A stretch of 64,000 bases of DNA. Source: Pochonia chlamydosporia 170 (Eukaryota; Ascomycota; Sordariomycetes; Hypocreales; Clavicipitaceae). The translations under genes were made by a program, and so were the position numbers. Location: positions 2,108,001 through 2,172,000 of the forward strand of contig NC_035793.1 in the NCBI RefSeq assembly GCF_001653235.2. Direction: 5' to 3'. Below, one piece after another: positions 22,813 through 33,411 of this stretch (position 1 is the first letter of the stretch; every line of letters begins with the position of its first letter). The notes below the pieces were generated by a model. That model worked only from the letters and a program-made list of their open reading frames with translations. It searched no databases and was not told the DNA's origin.

Positions 22813-25800
22813 CTATGAAATCTTGTATGCATCCTTAATCTTAGTGTACAACTCGGTATCGTAAAAGTTGTAGTTGGGGTCCAGGTCGCAGAACGGATGT
22901 TGTGAGAGAAGGACGTCAGCAGTTGGACGATCAAACGGATTCCTATAAAACAATTAGTAACTAAGACCAGAGAAAAAGACCACCACTCTCACGACACTTA
23001 CACTTGGAAGCAGTCCATCATAAACGCCACGGCAAGTGGCCCAATGGTTTCCTGAATGTCTTCTGGAATTGGCGGAGTTTCCCCGTTTGCGATTTTGTAG
23101 ATGGCCCCAACCGCTTCTTCCTTGCTCCACGGCCTTCGTCCGGCAAACATTTCCAGTACCACGCACCCAAGACTCCAAATGTCCACTTTGGCGCTGTAGC
23201 CTTCGCCCTGAGATCGGATTACTTCTGGTGCCATCCAAAACACTGATCCTTGCATCGAATTGGTCTTGTCGTTGCCGTAAATGTTGTCCGTCTTTTTCGA
23301 AATTCCAAAGTCACTAATCTTGCAAGTGCCGTCCAAATCGAGTAGGATATTGTCTGCCTTCAAATCTCTGTGCAGAATACCCTCGCGATGCAAATACGCC
23401 AGCCCTGATAGCGTCTGGCGAGTCAGCGAAGAGACTACGGACTCTTCGAATTTACCATGCTTCCTCAAACAAGATCCAATGCTGCCACCAGAAATATACT
23501 CGAGGAAGATGCTGATGCTCGTCTCCTTTCGCTCGCAGCCTAGGTACTGCACAATATTGACATGATCCAAATGTTGCATTGTATCGATTTCCTGATCAAG
23601 TGCAGCCACCATTTCTCGCATTTTGGCCTTGTCTCCTCCCGCAGCTTTGGGATTCACTTCGACCTCTTTGACAGCCAAGAATTCACCTGTAGTGGCATTC
23701 ATACCGAGGTAGACACGGCCATAGGTACCCTTGCCGATGAGTTGACCCTTGAACCATCTGAATGTTGTCTGTCGCTTAGGGAGCGTATCCTGAGGAATAT
23801 CTGGCACAACCATACTTCCTCTCTGGTCGGGGCGAATCTGCACAATATTCGCATTGAACATCTTGGTGCTCTTGCGTCGCATCAAGTTTGTTTGTGACTT
23901 GCTGCCCATCGGCTGTGAGATGGTTGTGTACCTCTTGTTGGCTTGACTAGCAACTTCACGAATGGACTTCATCCGACCCAACCCGCCAGATCTGCGAATG
24001 CTACGCTGAGCAACCGCATGGCTGGACGTAGGTCGTTCTGTCGCTTTCAACGTCGACTCATCGGAGCCCAATGTGTCTCCATCATTGTTGTACAGAGACG
24101 GTTGGCGTGACGGTGGCACTGCCGCGGGAAGGGGTCCTGTTGTCGAAGGTCCAGGCATGGCTCCAGATCCAAATCCAGCTGAGTTGGACCTGTTTCTGCG
24201 ATCGTCGTAATCCGCCGTAGGCAATGGGGGAATTTCTCCGCCTGCGCTGTCCTCAAGTACAGGCTGATCGAGATCGAGGTTCGGGAAGAAGTCGTCCAAG
24301 TTGTTGAGCAAGTCATCAGTAGGGGGACGATTTGCCCATACATCTTTTTCAATGAATGATTTTCGGCGATTAATTTGACTCTCCTTGTCAGAATCCCACG
24401 CATCCGTTTGAGGCGTGCCGGGGGTTCTTCTCGAGCTAGACGTTCTAGCACCGCCATCGTTGCTACTGTCGAAACTATCGGGTGATTTTAAGAAAGTGAC
24501 GGATCGCCCCTTTTCTTTGCGCGAAGTGTTTACATGCAAGATTGGCCGTGTCTCCGTGCTCGAGCGAGCAGTTGACGAAGCATTTGTACCGCTGCCGGCA
24601 GTGGCCTTACCCTTCTTTCTACCAGCTAAGGGAATGGCGAATAGGCCGTCGTCACTAGAATCGTCGCCGCTATCGTCGCCGGGGCCAGCCCTGTTCGCTC
24701 GAAGAGATGGCTGGGTGGTCGACGACTTCGAGAACTTGACGTCCGACTCTTTGAAGTCCAAATCGGGCCCGTGTGACTTTCGCTTCGACGAGGAAAAGTC
24801 GCCAGAGCCCTTACTCCTAGAGTGGGTAGAGCTGGGGCTGATGTCGCCAGGCGACGCAGGTCTCGGAACTGTTTCAATGTTCTTAGCATTGGGACCAGAC
24901 GCACCCTTTGGCAGAGATAGCACGGGGGTACCGCCAGGCGAGTAGTCCGGCACAACGAATGGAAGATTACCTGGACTCCATGTCACCGACCCAGGGGATC
25001 CATTCGCTGGCTTTGGACTGCTCCTCCCGCGGTTGCTAATCTGACCATAGTTCACACTGGACAATGCCGTCTTACCTGACTGCTGTTGAGCGTTGCCACT
25101 GCCAGAGGACGGTGGCGATACAATGCGGGGAGAGGTGACCTTTGGACCGTTCGCAGTAGATTGTCCGATGGCACCCAGGTTTCTACCCATGCCAACAAGA
25201 GCGGCCCCGATGCCACCGCTGACAGGAGCATGTTGTGCCGCGTATTTTGCCTTTCGGTGACCATCTGTACCCTCACCTTCGCCGCTGGTCATAGAAGGTG
25301 GGTGTCTCGGCGTGGGAAATCCATCCATGCTACCACTAGAGTTCCTCAAGCCGTGACCTGGTTTCCTGCTTAGTGAATTGGCCTTGATCAAAGTGGCAGA
25401 AGGATCACTAGGCGGCGCAGGAGGTCGTCTCTGGGGGAATAGTTGATCTGGCTTCTTGTCCTCGAACGGCGAGGGTCGAGGCTGATCGAAATCCACATTG
25501 CGTCCCATGATGCTTCCAGACGACACATATTCCGGGGCTGTCGGGCTTTCCTTCTTGTTTGCCTCCTTCCTCTTGGCAAGATATGCTCGCTGTTTTCTCT
25601 CAATTTCTGCCCTGTAGTCGCTGGCTTCTTGAGCCAACGTCTTTTCGTCGATCCTGTCTCCAATCGTGTTCGCTCTGGAAGTGGGTGGTGATGAACTAGA
25701 TCGCTGTCTGCTACGATTGTACGACTCTTCATCCATACCAGGAGGAATGTAACCCGGAAATAGAGACGCAGGCACAGAACTGGGAGTAGTGGCAGAGTTT

Positions 25801-27944
25801 ATCTTTGCAGGGGAGATAAAAAACTTGAGAGATCCAGTCGAGTCGCCTTTGACACGCTTGTCGGTTAGGAGCTGTTGGTCGTCCAGAGGTTCGTTGTGGT
25901 CGAATTTGCCAAGTTCCGTCGCGAAGATGGAGTACTGCTCGAACCCTGTCAGACCGAGGCTCTCACAAATGACCTGGCGGATCTCCGCGGCTGATTCTGC
26001 TTCTGTAATATCACACATGCGGTAGTTCCAGTAGTCCGTCGTAGCCAGCACGAATGTTCTGACGCCGCCGGTTCGTTTCAGTCTTTGAAGCATCGCTAAT
26101 TGGTCATTCTCGTGAGCCACGAGGCTGGACCCAAGACGATCCAAGTGAGAGTCACTCCCATTCATCGAAGAATACACACCAGCAAGGGATTTGGGAACAG
26201 CCATAGGTGACTCAGGCGAGTCAAACTCATCAGGCGAAGGAAATGAACCATCTTCCCTCTGTTTCTTTTTCCGGGACAGAAAGCTCAAGAAACTCTTCGA
26301 GTCCCTCGCTGATGCCGGGGTTTCGCCTCCGGCTGATCTATCACCAGAGTTGAGGGGTGAGTATTGAGGCCGATCTTGGCTTCGTGATGTTGACATGGCT
26401 TCTGCTAGGTTGAGACCTCGGCCGAGAATCGCAGCCGCATCAGCGGGAACGCCAGAACCATAGATGGCAGCATTGGAAGTCACAGAGTCCGTACTATTAC
26501 GAGAGCGATGGCCGAATTTTGCAGAAGCCGGCGAAGCAGAAAGCGCAGGCGTTGTCGCTGACGGAAAGAGAACCTGTTGGGGAGCTGGGCTGCCTCCTGG
26601 GCTGTCTTTTCGTCCCAGAGTGCCACCAAACGTCTCACTTTCAGCGTGTTCGTTTGTTATGGGACTCAACTTGCGGCTCCCTTCAGAGTCAATATATTTG
26701 AGGACTGTGCGATGATTCGAATCCGAGTTCATGGTGGCGCTGCCAAGTGTTGGCATTGTAGTAGAACGGGTTTGGGAAAATCTTCTGGCAGCGAAACTGC
26801 CGCTCCCGGCAGAGGTCAATGGGGTCTGCGAACGGACATTAGCTTCTTCATAATGCATAGATGACTAGACTTGCAAGTTTGCAAAATTCGAAGGGACTCC
26901 TACATTTGGTGAATCTACTGGCTCCAGGCCAGGTGCATTGGCGCCGTGTCCGTGGGAAGCGGTAACCGAGTTCGCTCGGTTGTGGCTGCTCACCATCTTC
27001 GAAGGATCGACTGGCTTCCCTGTGACGATACTGCGGATGAGCCGGCGCATTCGCTTTCCTTCGTCTCGCTCACGACTCTGGTCCCAGCCGGTACCGCTGT
27101 TGGTGCATTCCTGGTGCAAACGCGGATAGACCTTTTGATGCATCATGCCGAAATTTCCACGACCCCCATGCAGACTGCCCAGATCCAGAAACTGCGCACC
27201 GTACAGATTCAGGCCCCTGAACGTTTCTTGCCAGTCCTTGGAGAACTGATTTTGCGCCAGCCATATCAGCACTGTATCAAGGGGCCACTGCGCCGCCAAC
27301 TCGGGTGGGATCGTACTACCAGCCGTGGCGGAAGAGGCGTTGGAAAGACCTCTCGAGGAATAAAACCGGTCTCTTAGGTTGGGGTCGTCCATCGGAGTTG
27401 TAGTGTTGGTGTCGGTGCTGCTCAACGGAGTCTGGATATATGAACCTGGCGTGCTCGCCGACTCGTTGGGGTCGAAACCTGGGATTCCAACGCCTTCACC
27501 ATATGTTCCTCTCGAGGGTATATACGTCGCACCCATGGCCATGGCATCGCTCGGTCGAGGTGGCGGAGGCATGGCAATCGTCTGACCCGTGGCCATTTGG
27601 GAATGAAACTTGGGATTATATGGTAGATGCTGGTGTCCGGCGGGAGGAGGCGGTGGAATGCCGACGGCGGTTCTCCCATCGTATAGCTTGCCGTAGTTCC
27701 CATGCCATGATGGCTGCAGTCCAAGATTGGCGTTCGGCGGCGGTCCTGGCGGAGGGGGAATCATCATCCCATTGACAGCTCCAGGCGGTGCACCAGGATA
27801 TCTCGGCGGCGGCGGCGGTATGTTCATCATGGTGTTCATGGACGTAGCGCCAGCCATAGGAGGCGACATTGGCGGAGGAGGAGGAACTTGAAAAGACCGT
27901 GTGGGATCATTGCCCGAGACATGTCTTTGGCCGCTTTGGTACAT
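22813..27944 (-). CDS. BCK1: MAP kinase kinase kinase of the cell-wall-integrity pathway (Bck1 type)
   Basis: Exons 27944-26871, 26825-23002 and 22942-22813 give 1675 aa. The N-terminus has polyproline tracts, then a SAM-like domain at about residues 217-280 (QWPLDTVLIWLAQNQFS). A Ras-association-like domain follows at ~612-697 (RTFVLATTDYWNY to SLKFFISP), then a long disordered Ser/Pro-rich region. The kinase domain occupies ~1376-1655: GKGTYGRVYLG loop, catalytic lysine in LAVKEVEV, HRDLKADN, DFGISKK, and APEVIRS. The short last exon encodes RPTADVLLSQHPF and the typical C-terminus. Bck1 kinases relay protein kinase C signals to the Mkk and Slt2-type kinases. The first intron is only 45 nt (GTCTAG donor, GCTAAT branch). 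ATG 27944 is the first methionine of the open frame. Confidence 0.92.
26826..26870 (-). other. Very short intron (45 nt) in BCK1
   Basis: Reading on the minus strand, the donor is GTCTAG after CTTGCAA, a branch-like GCTAAT lies about 15 nt before the acceptor, and the acceptor is CGCAG. It contains an in-frame TAG, so removal is needed to join the SAM exon to the kinase exon. Confidence 0.7.
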
Positions 27945-30230
27945 GATGGACAAAAGCTGGCGGGCGGGCAGCAACCCGCTCCAGGCAGAAAGCGGCCGTT
28001 GCGACGCTTCTTGTCGATGTTTGGGGTCGCTGGCGGCGAGGGGACAAAAAAAGAATTAAAAGAATTCAGATAACAGCTGAAGCAGAAAACGAAGAAGAAT
28101 ATTTCAATGTAAAGATCAAGACATGCGAGGACGTAAGCTTCGGGCGGTGACGAGCAGGCAGACCAAGACCAGGATGCTGCGGCAAGCTTCGTCGTACTCA
28201 GCGGGACCTCATTTGCCGGGCTGTTTGACCAAGATCTTGGCTCGCGCTGCTGGTTGCGACGGTGGTAGTTACGGCCGAGTCGACGACAATGGGATCGAGA
28301 CGACCAAAGGCGAATACACTAAATCCGCAGGTCTTGAGGACTGCCGATGAAGAGGGTGAATTTGGCAGAGCCGGCGACGGGGGTAACAGCCGTCCGGCAT
28401 GTGGTTTTTGGAGTTTTTGAAGTTTGAAGAGGAGTGGGACTTGACGTGTCTTGCAAGGATCAAACAGAGAGGTCGAGTCGAGTCTGGTCAAAGTAGTACA
28501 AGATGGGCCTCTCACCTGGAGCTTAAAACTGTGGATTTGCCCAGATAGATTGACCAACAGCTTTATTTTTGATCGTCAAGTAGCTTCAGCTAGAGTACAG
28601 AGGAAATACCGTAGCAACAACAACCCTTGAGGGGAACGATGGGGTCAACCCCATTCGAATCGAAACGAGTGCTAGGCAATCAGTCCATCGGTCAATCGCC
28701 TGATGTGAGTGAACCAGACAGTGCTCGCATTGAGGACCCTTGTCGCAGAGTTGCGCCGCCCGACAACAAGTTGGCGTTTGATGGCAAGGCAGTCCCCGTT
28801 TTCTTCTCGCACCAGCCAGACCAGACCATACCGGACTCTAGCTCCTTGTCTCTTGGCGCCTCGCTGGCACTGGGGCCACCATGTTGGTTCGTGCAGCCTG
28901 TTGGCAGTTGTTGCCATGCCAGATGCGTCGAGGACAGTATGCATGTGGTCTGGTGTAAATAGAGTAGGCTATTCTTATGGCACTCGCGTTTCAAGTTGAT
29001 CGAAATAATGCGAATCAGACACATGCTGGCTCTTGCAGACAGGATACCTCCAGAAGTTGAGGATGGCGATAACTATTGGCAACTTGCACAGGCCAGCCAA
29101 GGCCAGACACCGAAACTGCAGCCAAACTGCTTAGGTCATCAACAATGGCTGCTCCAGCTTGCGACGTTTCCAAACATCCATGTCCATCCATCCATGACAC
29201 GCTCTCGAGTCCTTGACCTGTCAAACCTCACCATCGTATTGACGATGCATGACTTGCTTATTCCCTCCATACCGATTCTTCAGCACCACAACTAGTTACT
29301 AGTCTCGGATGCAAAACCAAAACCTATCCGCTGTGTCACCCTCGTACCATACCAACCACCACCAGAACCTCGATCTGTTCATCCATTCACACACACTCTC
29401 CTTCTTCGCGCTAACCCAACGGCTCCAGCTTTGCCATCTTCCAGCTAGAATGCAGCCACCGGTTCTATTTCTGGGCCACACTCACCCCAACCTTTCTGTC
29501 AGAGCTCGTTCATGGCCCGCTAACCAGCCCACCTCGGCGCTTAGGCGCATCAATTGCAGCGAGGAGGTGGGACAGTTTGTCGATGCAAGCAAGACGGACG
29601 AATGGGGATGGAGGGACTGGAATCAACCCCCCCTGCAGTTTGGATGACCGCATCTGGCACATGCTGAGGGGCGTCCAATAATCCATTTGTGTTCGAGTTG
29701 GGCCGTAACTTGGGAAAGAGATGGCTCGATTGGTGTTCCGTGCGTATCCTTGTTGTGTTGTTCGGCTCTGGAGTCGCTTGTAACGGAATCTTCCATGCTT
29801 TCCCCGGTATGCACGATGATCTCAGAATGTATCCATGATGGATACTTGGGTTACTGCCGAATGTTGAGCATGTAGACATCATGTTTCCAGATAAAGTATA
29901 TATATTGCAGATATTGAAGTGATACGCTATATGTAGTCGTAGACTCTATCGAAGAATTGAGCATGCTCGCTTTCCGCACTGGTTGAGGCGCTGCTAAAAC
30001 TTATGCCTTTAAAATCAATAAACACACCTGACACATTGCCCAACCGTGAGTCACTACGCGTTGGCTTCCAGTAACGCTGAAACAAAAATCCTTCAATGTG
30101 TAAAACAAGAAACTCCGCCAGTATGGGATAAAACTAATCCATCACAATGGTTCTCCGAGAAAATGGATGACTTTGTGCAAGCCCCAGATATGAAACAAGA
30201 CGACAAGTATGCCGGAGCCACGGCCAACTC
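27945..30230. promoter_or_regulatory. Intergenic region upstream of BCK1, no gene recognised
   Basis: About 2.3 kb lie between the BCK1 start and the stop of the GH5 gene. Short frames on both strands look random in composition. The part next to 27,945 is expected to carry the BCK1 promoter and leader. Confidence 0.4.
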
Positions 30231-32540
30231 TTACATAACTGTGCAGTTGCCGAAGTTGAAGCCATAGCCTTGTTGGCATTGTTCCAGATAACCAGCCTCC
30301 TCAGTTGATCCTTCTGGTACATTGTGCTTTCTCACCACACCTTGAATGCTGAGAGTCTGCTCCCCATCCGGATGCCACCACTTCAAGCGCTGAAGCATAG
30401 GACCCTCGCTGTCATCCGAACTGAGCTCCCACTTGCCAGCAGAGACAGTAACTTCGGCCTGATCTTTAGGAAAGTGGTACTCTGGAAGGAAAATAATGGT
30501 TGGCGCATCGTCGCTTGCAGGTTTTGGTGCTGATACTTTTAGGTTGTATAAACACTTGCGAAGATCAAAGCCTGTGGACAACACGTCACCCGCCACCACT
30601 GTCGGTGTTGGTCGAATAAAGGCCTCCGCAGCTCGGTACCCGGGAGCATTAGTCAACTCGGGATCCTTTGCTGAGCGGGTAGAACTTATGGATGGCGTTG
30701 TGAGGGTGCGCTGAAGGTTTGCAGGTGTGACGCTGTCGTCGTCGCCGGCGTCCCTATTATTCATAGTTGACAATTTGAGAAGGCTTGTTGCCGACTGGTT
30801 GGCTGGTGAGGCCTTGGGAAGAGGAGACAGAGGCGGTAGCTTGTCATCAATGGAGTTGATGGACAAGTCTTCACCATTCCATTGGTCACCACGTTCATGG
30901 TCGTTGATGGCGGTGTATACCCAGAGGCAGTGTCCCTCGATTTGGGACCCTTCCACGCCAAAATAGTTTGCGTCGAGTGCGGCAGATTGACTTGAATAAT
31001 CCCCCGTCTTATATGCCTTCTTATCATCCATGTCGTACGGTATACCGAATTCGGTCAGCAAGCACGGGTGATTGCCAATTCTGTCGAGTCCCTCTTGCCG
31101 CAACGTCGCCAGCTGGTCTTTCAAGCAGTTCCTGATGGCGGTCTCTCCGATTTTGATGGCAAACGCTGGATGCAGATACTTGCCACGAAGTACACCGACG
31201 ACGTCGACATTCCATGTGCTGTTCCAATGCTTGGTCATCAAGGTGATGCCATCGTAGAAGTGAGGGGTGAAGACCAACAACGGCTCATCGTCTTCAGTTC
31301 CCTTGATTTGGGGAGGCAATTCCAAGGTAGGATATTGCATGAGCATGATGCAGTCTTTGTGGTGGTTTCGACAAGCCTTGCTGTACTTCCTCCAAAAATC
31401 CATGAAATATGTATTTGTAAACTCAGGATAATCGATGGTCTTTCCGGTTCTGGGATTTTTGGAGAAGTAGTCCTTCTTCAACATTGTGTCTGTTGCAATG
31501 TCCCAGACACCGTGCTGCGCCCACAGACATTCGCCCAGTTTCCAGCCCGGATGCCGCTTCCAGCCGTACTTGGAATCGTCGAATCCCTCTGGTAACCATG
31601 CAATCTCGCCGTGAGGATCGACCAAGGTGGTGCCCGTCTTGTAAGGGCCCAAGCCTCCCATATCCCAAGTATCGATTTCACAAGCCCTGCCCATACCAGT
31701 CAAGAAAGTCTGCCACATGGTTGGGCAGGTGCCTTTCTTCAACGGGTTGTCCTTGGGGATGACTGTCAAATCGATGTACCCCGTCATTCCTCTATTCGGT
31801 TCATTCATGCTCTCCCAGCCAATAACGACCTCGTTTTCCAAATCGCCCGCTTCGTGTATCCGCATTGCCAGATGTGCACATGCGTTGATAAAATGGTCTT
31901 GTAAGTAGTCTTGGATGTTCACACCGTCTATAATGCAGTTTGGCGCAAAGTCTTTGCCGGCGAAAAATAGCGTGAACATGGTACCCGCAGCCAGTCTATG
32001 ATAGTTTGTCGACCAAATCATCTTGGGAAAAGTATCGGGATCGGGGTAGGTGTTCTGGACAATGGCAGCTTCGGTGGCTGCGAAGCTCTGAGGATTGAGA
32101 CCACAGGCATACAGAGTCCACATAGGAGCTCCTGAACCGCCGGTGAATCGTGACCAGACATCCTGATGAGGGTCCATAAAGATGTAGAAGCCATAGGCCT
32201 TTGCTATTCTCAATACCTCGATGGTATGCTGGATGAATTGCTCGTCGTAGATGCCAGGGCCTGCTGCTTCAATCGCCTCCCAGGTGAACAGGTAGCGGAG
32301 GGTATTGAATCCATAGCGCTTTATTCTAGCAAAGTGAGTTGGGGCATCCTCTTTGCTAAACGGTCGCTCGTGAAACGTGACGTTGTCGCCGTCAAAGAAG
32401 TCTTGGGAGATGTGAGATGGTTGATTGGGTTCGGAAGGGAGCTTTGCGTCGCCAGCGACATTGATTCCACGTAGTACAACTTGCCGACCGTGGCCATCCC
32501 GAAACTTGCCATCTTCAATCGTCAGCCGAAAGGAAGCCAT
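30231..32540 (-). CDS. EGH1: Glycoside hydrolase family 5 beta-glucosidase, EGH1-like (steryl-glucoside or glucosylceramide hydrolysis)
   Basis: Single exon, 769 aa, no signal peptide. The N-terminus (MASFRLTIEDGKFRDGHGRQVVLRGIN) is the start of a GH5 barrel. The acid/base Glu lies in WESMNEPN (about E247) and the nucleophile Glu in LLTEFGIPYD (about E497); HQDVWSRFTGG is also family-typical. A beta-rich C-terminal module follows after a Ser/Thr-rich linker near residues 590-640. Cytosolic fungal enzymes of this build (yeast Egh1, cryptococcal EGCrP) cleave glucose from ergosteryl glucoside or glucosylceramide. The exact lipid substrate cannot be read from sequence. The C-terminal GNCTVM has no obvious role, although a Cys four residues from the end is reminiscent of a CaaX box. 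Confidence 0.88.
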   Translation of the reverse strand: MASFRLTIEDGKFRDGHGRQVVLRGINVAGDAKLPSEPNQPSHISQDFFDGDNVTFHERPFSKEDAPTHFARIKRYGFNTLRYLFTWEAIEAAGPGIYDEQFIQHTIEVLRIAKAYGFYIFMDPHQDVWSRFTGGSGAPMWTLYACGLNPQSFAATEAAIVQNTYPDPDTFPKMIWSTNYHRLAAGTMFTLFFAGKDFAPNCIIDGVNIQDYLQDHFINACAHLAMRIHEAGDLENEVVIGWESMNEPNRGMTGYIDLTVIPKDNPLKKGTCPTMWQTFLTGMGRACEIDTWDMGGLGPYKTGTTLVDPHGEIAWLPEGFDDSKYGWKRHPGWKLGECLWAQHGVWDIATDTMLKKDYFSKNPRTGKTIDYPEFTNTYFMDFWRKYSKACRNHHKDCIMLMQYPTLELPPQIKGTEDDEPLLVFTPHFYDGITLMTKHWNSTWNVDVVGVLRGKYLHPAFAIKIGETAIRNCLKDQLATLRQEGLDRIGNHPCLLTEFGIPYDMDDKKAYKTGDYSSQSAALDANYFGVEGSQIEGHCLWVYTAINDHERGDQWNGEDLSINSIDDKLPPLSPLPKASPANQSATSLLKLSTMNNRDAGDDDSVTPANLQRTLTTPSISSTRSAKDPELTNAPGYRAAEAFIRPTPTVVAGDVLSTGFDLRKCLYNLKVSAPKPASDDAPTIIFLPEYHFPKDQAEVTVSAGKWELSSDDSEGPMLQRLKWWHPDGEQTLSIQGVVRKHNVPEGSTEEAGYLEQCQQGYGFNFGNCTVM

Positions 32541-33411
32541 GACGTGTTGCGTGCAGCAGCAGGACAGATGATGAGGAAAGATGGCAAGTCGGAGGAGAAA
32601 TATGGGGGTTATAAAATATGGGACAGGTGAAGGACGATCAATGGCTTGTCTACTGGAGTCGGTCGCCCCCGCGAGCAGTGAGGGAGTAGAAGTGAGCTAT
32701 GACGATATTGGCGGAAACGGAGAAGCCGGTTGGGGATTGGAGTGAACTTGACTGGACCAGCACAGAGTCAAGCCAAGTGGATGGACCAGTTGACATGGAA
32801 CAGCCAAGACATCAATACTTTGGCCGCAAAACGAGCCTTGGTTGGGTGGCAATGAAACCTAGTGGTGGCTAAAATATGGGATTGTCATGTTTTTAAATCA
32901 AACTTGACTTTGAATTTGTTTCAAGAGGACTAACACCTAGCATCTGTTGGAACACTGCATGTGCACTCACTGCATATCGACGTAATCACGTCGGTACTGA
33001 GACCGCTTCTTGGCCCGGTGCGTATTCCCGCCACATCACGAGACGCTCGAAATGGAAGCTATTTGCGCGCGCCAGACGATCAGCTGCGGTTGAAATGCGA
33101 CCATTTGATGCCTCTGCCCTGCTCACATTCGAATACTGCCTAGTTTTTGCTCAACTGTGTCAGCATCCGTGGCCATGAGGAAGCAGCCCAAGTGTCAGGC
33201 GCTGGATGGACTCTCAACAATTCTGAGCTCGTATTCGCATTTGGACTTTATGCCCACGCCAAAACAACTGACAGAGACTACTTAAGTACTGACATCCTGA
33301 TAAGAAGATACATTATTCATGAGGTCGACATTATCCCCAATCTAATTCCTGAATCATTCACAACCGTTCAAACAAAATCGTGACTGTGCTTTGAGCTCCC
33401 CAGACTCTGTC
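32541..33411. other. Intergenic, promoter side of the GH5 gene
   Basis: No coding exon is recognised. It contains the GH5 upstream region and the 3' flank of the sugar-porter gene. Confidence 0.4.

Noticed and set aside
24415..24945. 176-codon plus-strand frame inside BCK1
   Set aside because: Lies opposite the Ser/Pro-rich disordered region of the kinase, with no domain pattern; a mirror of codon bias.
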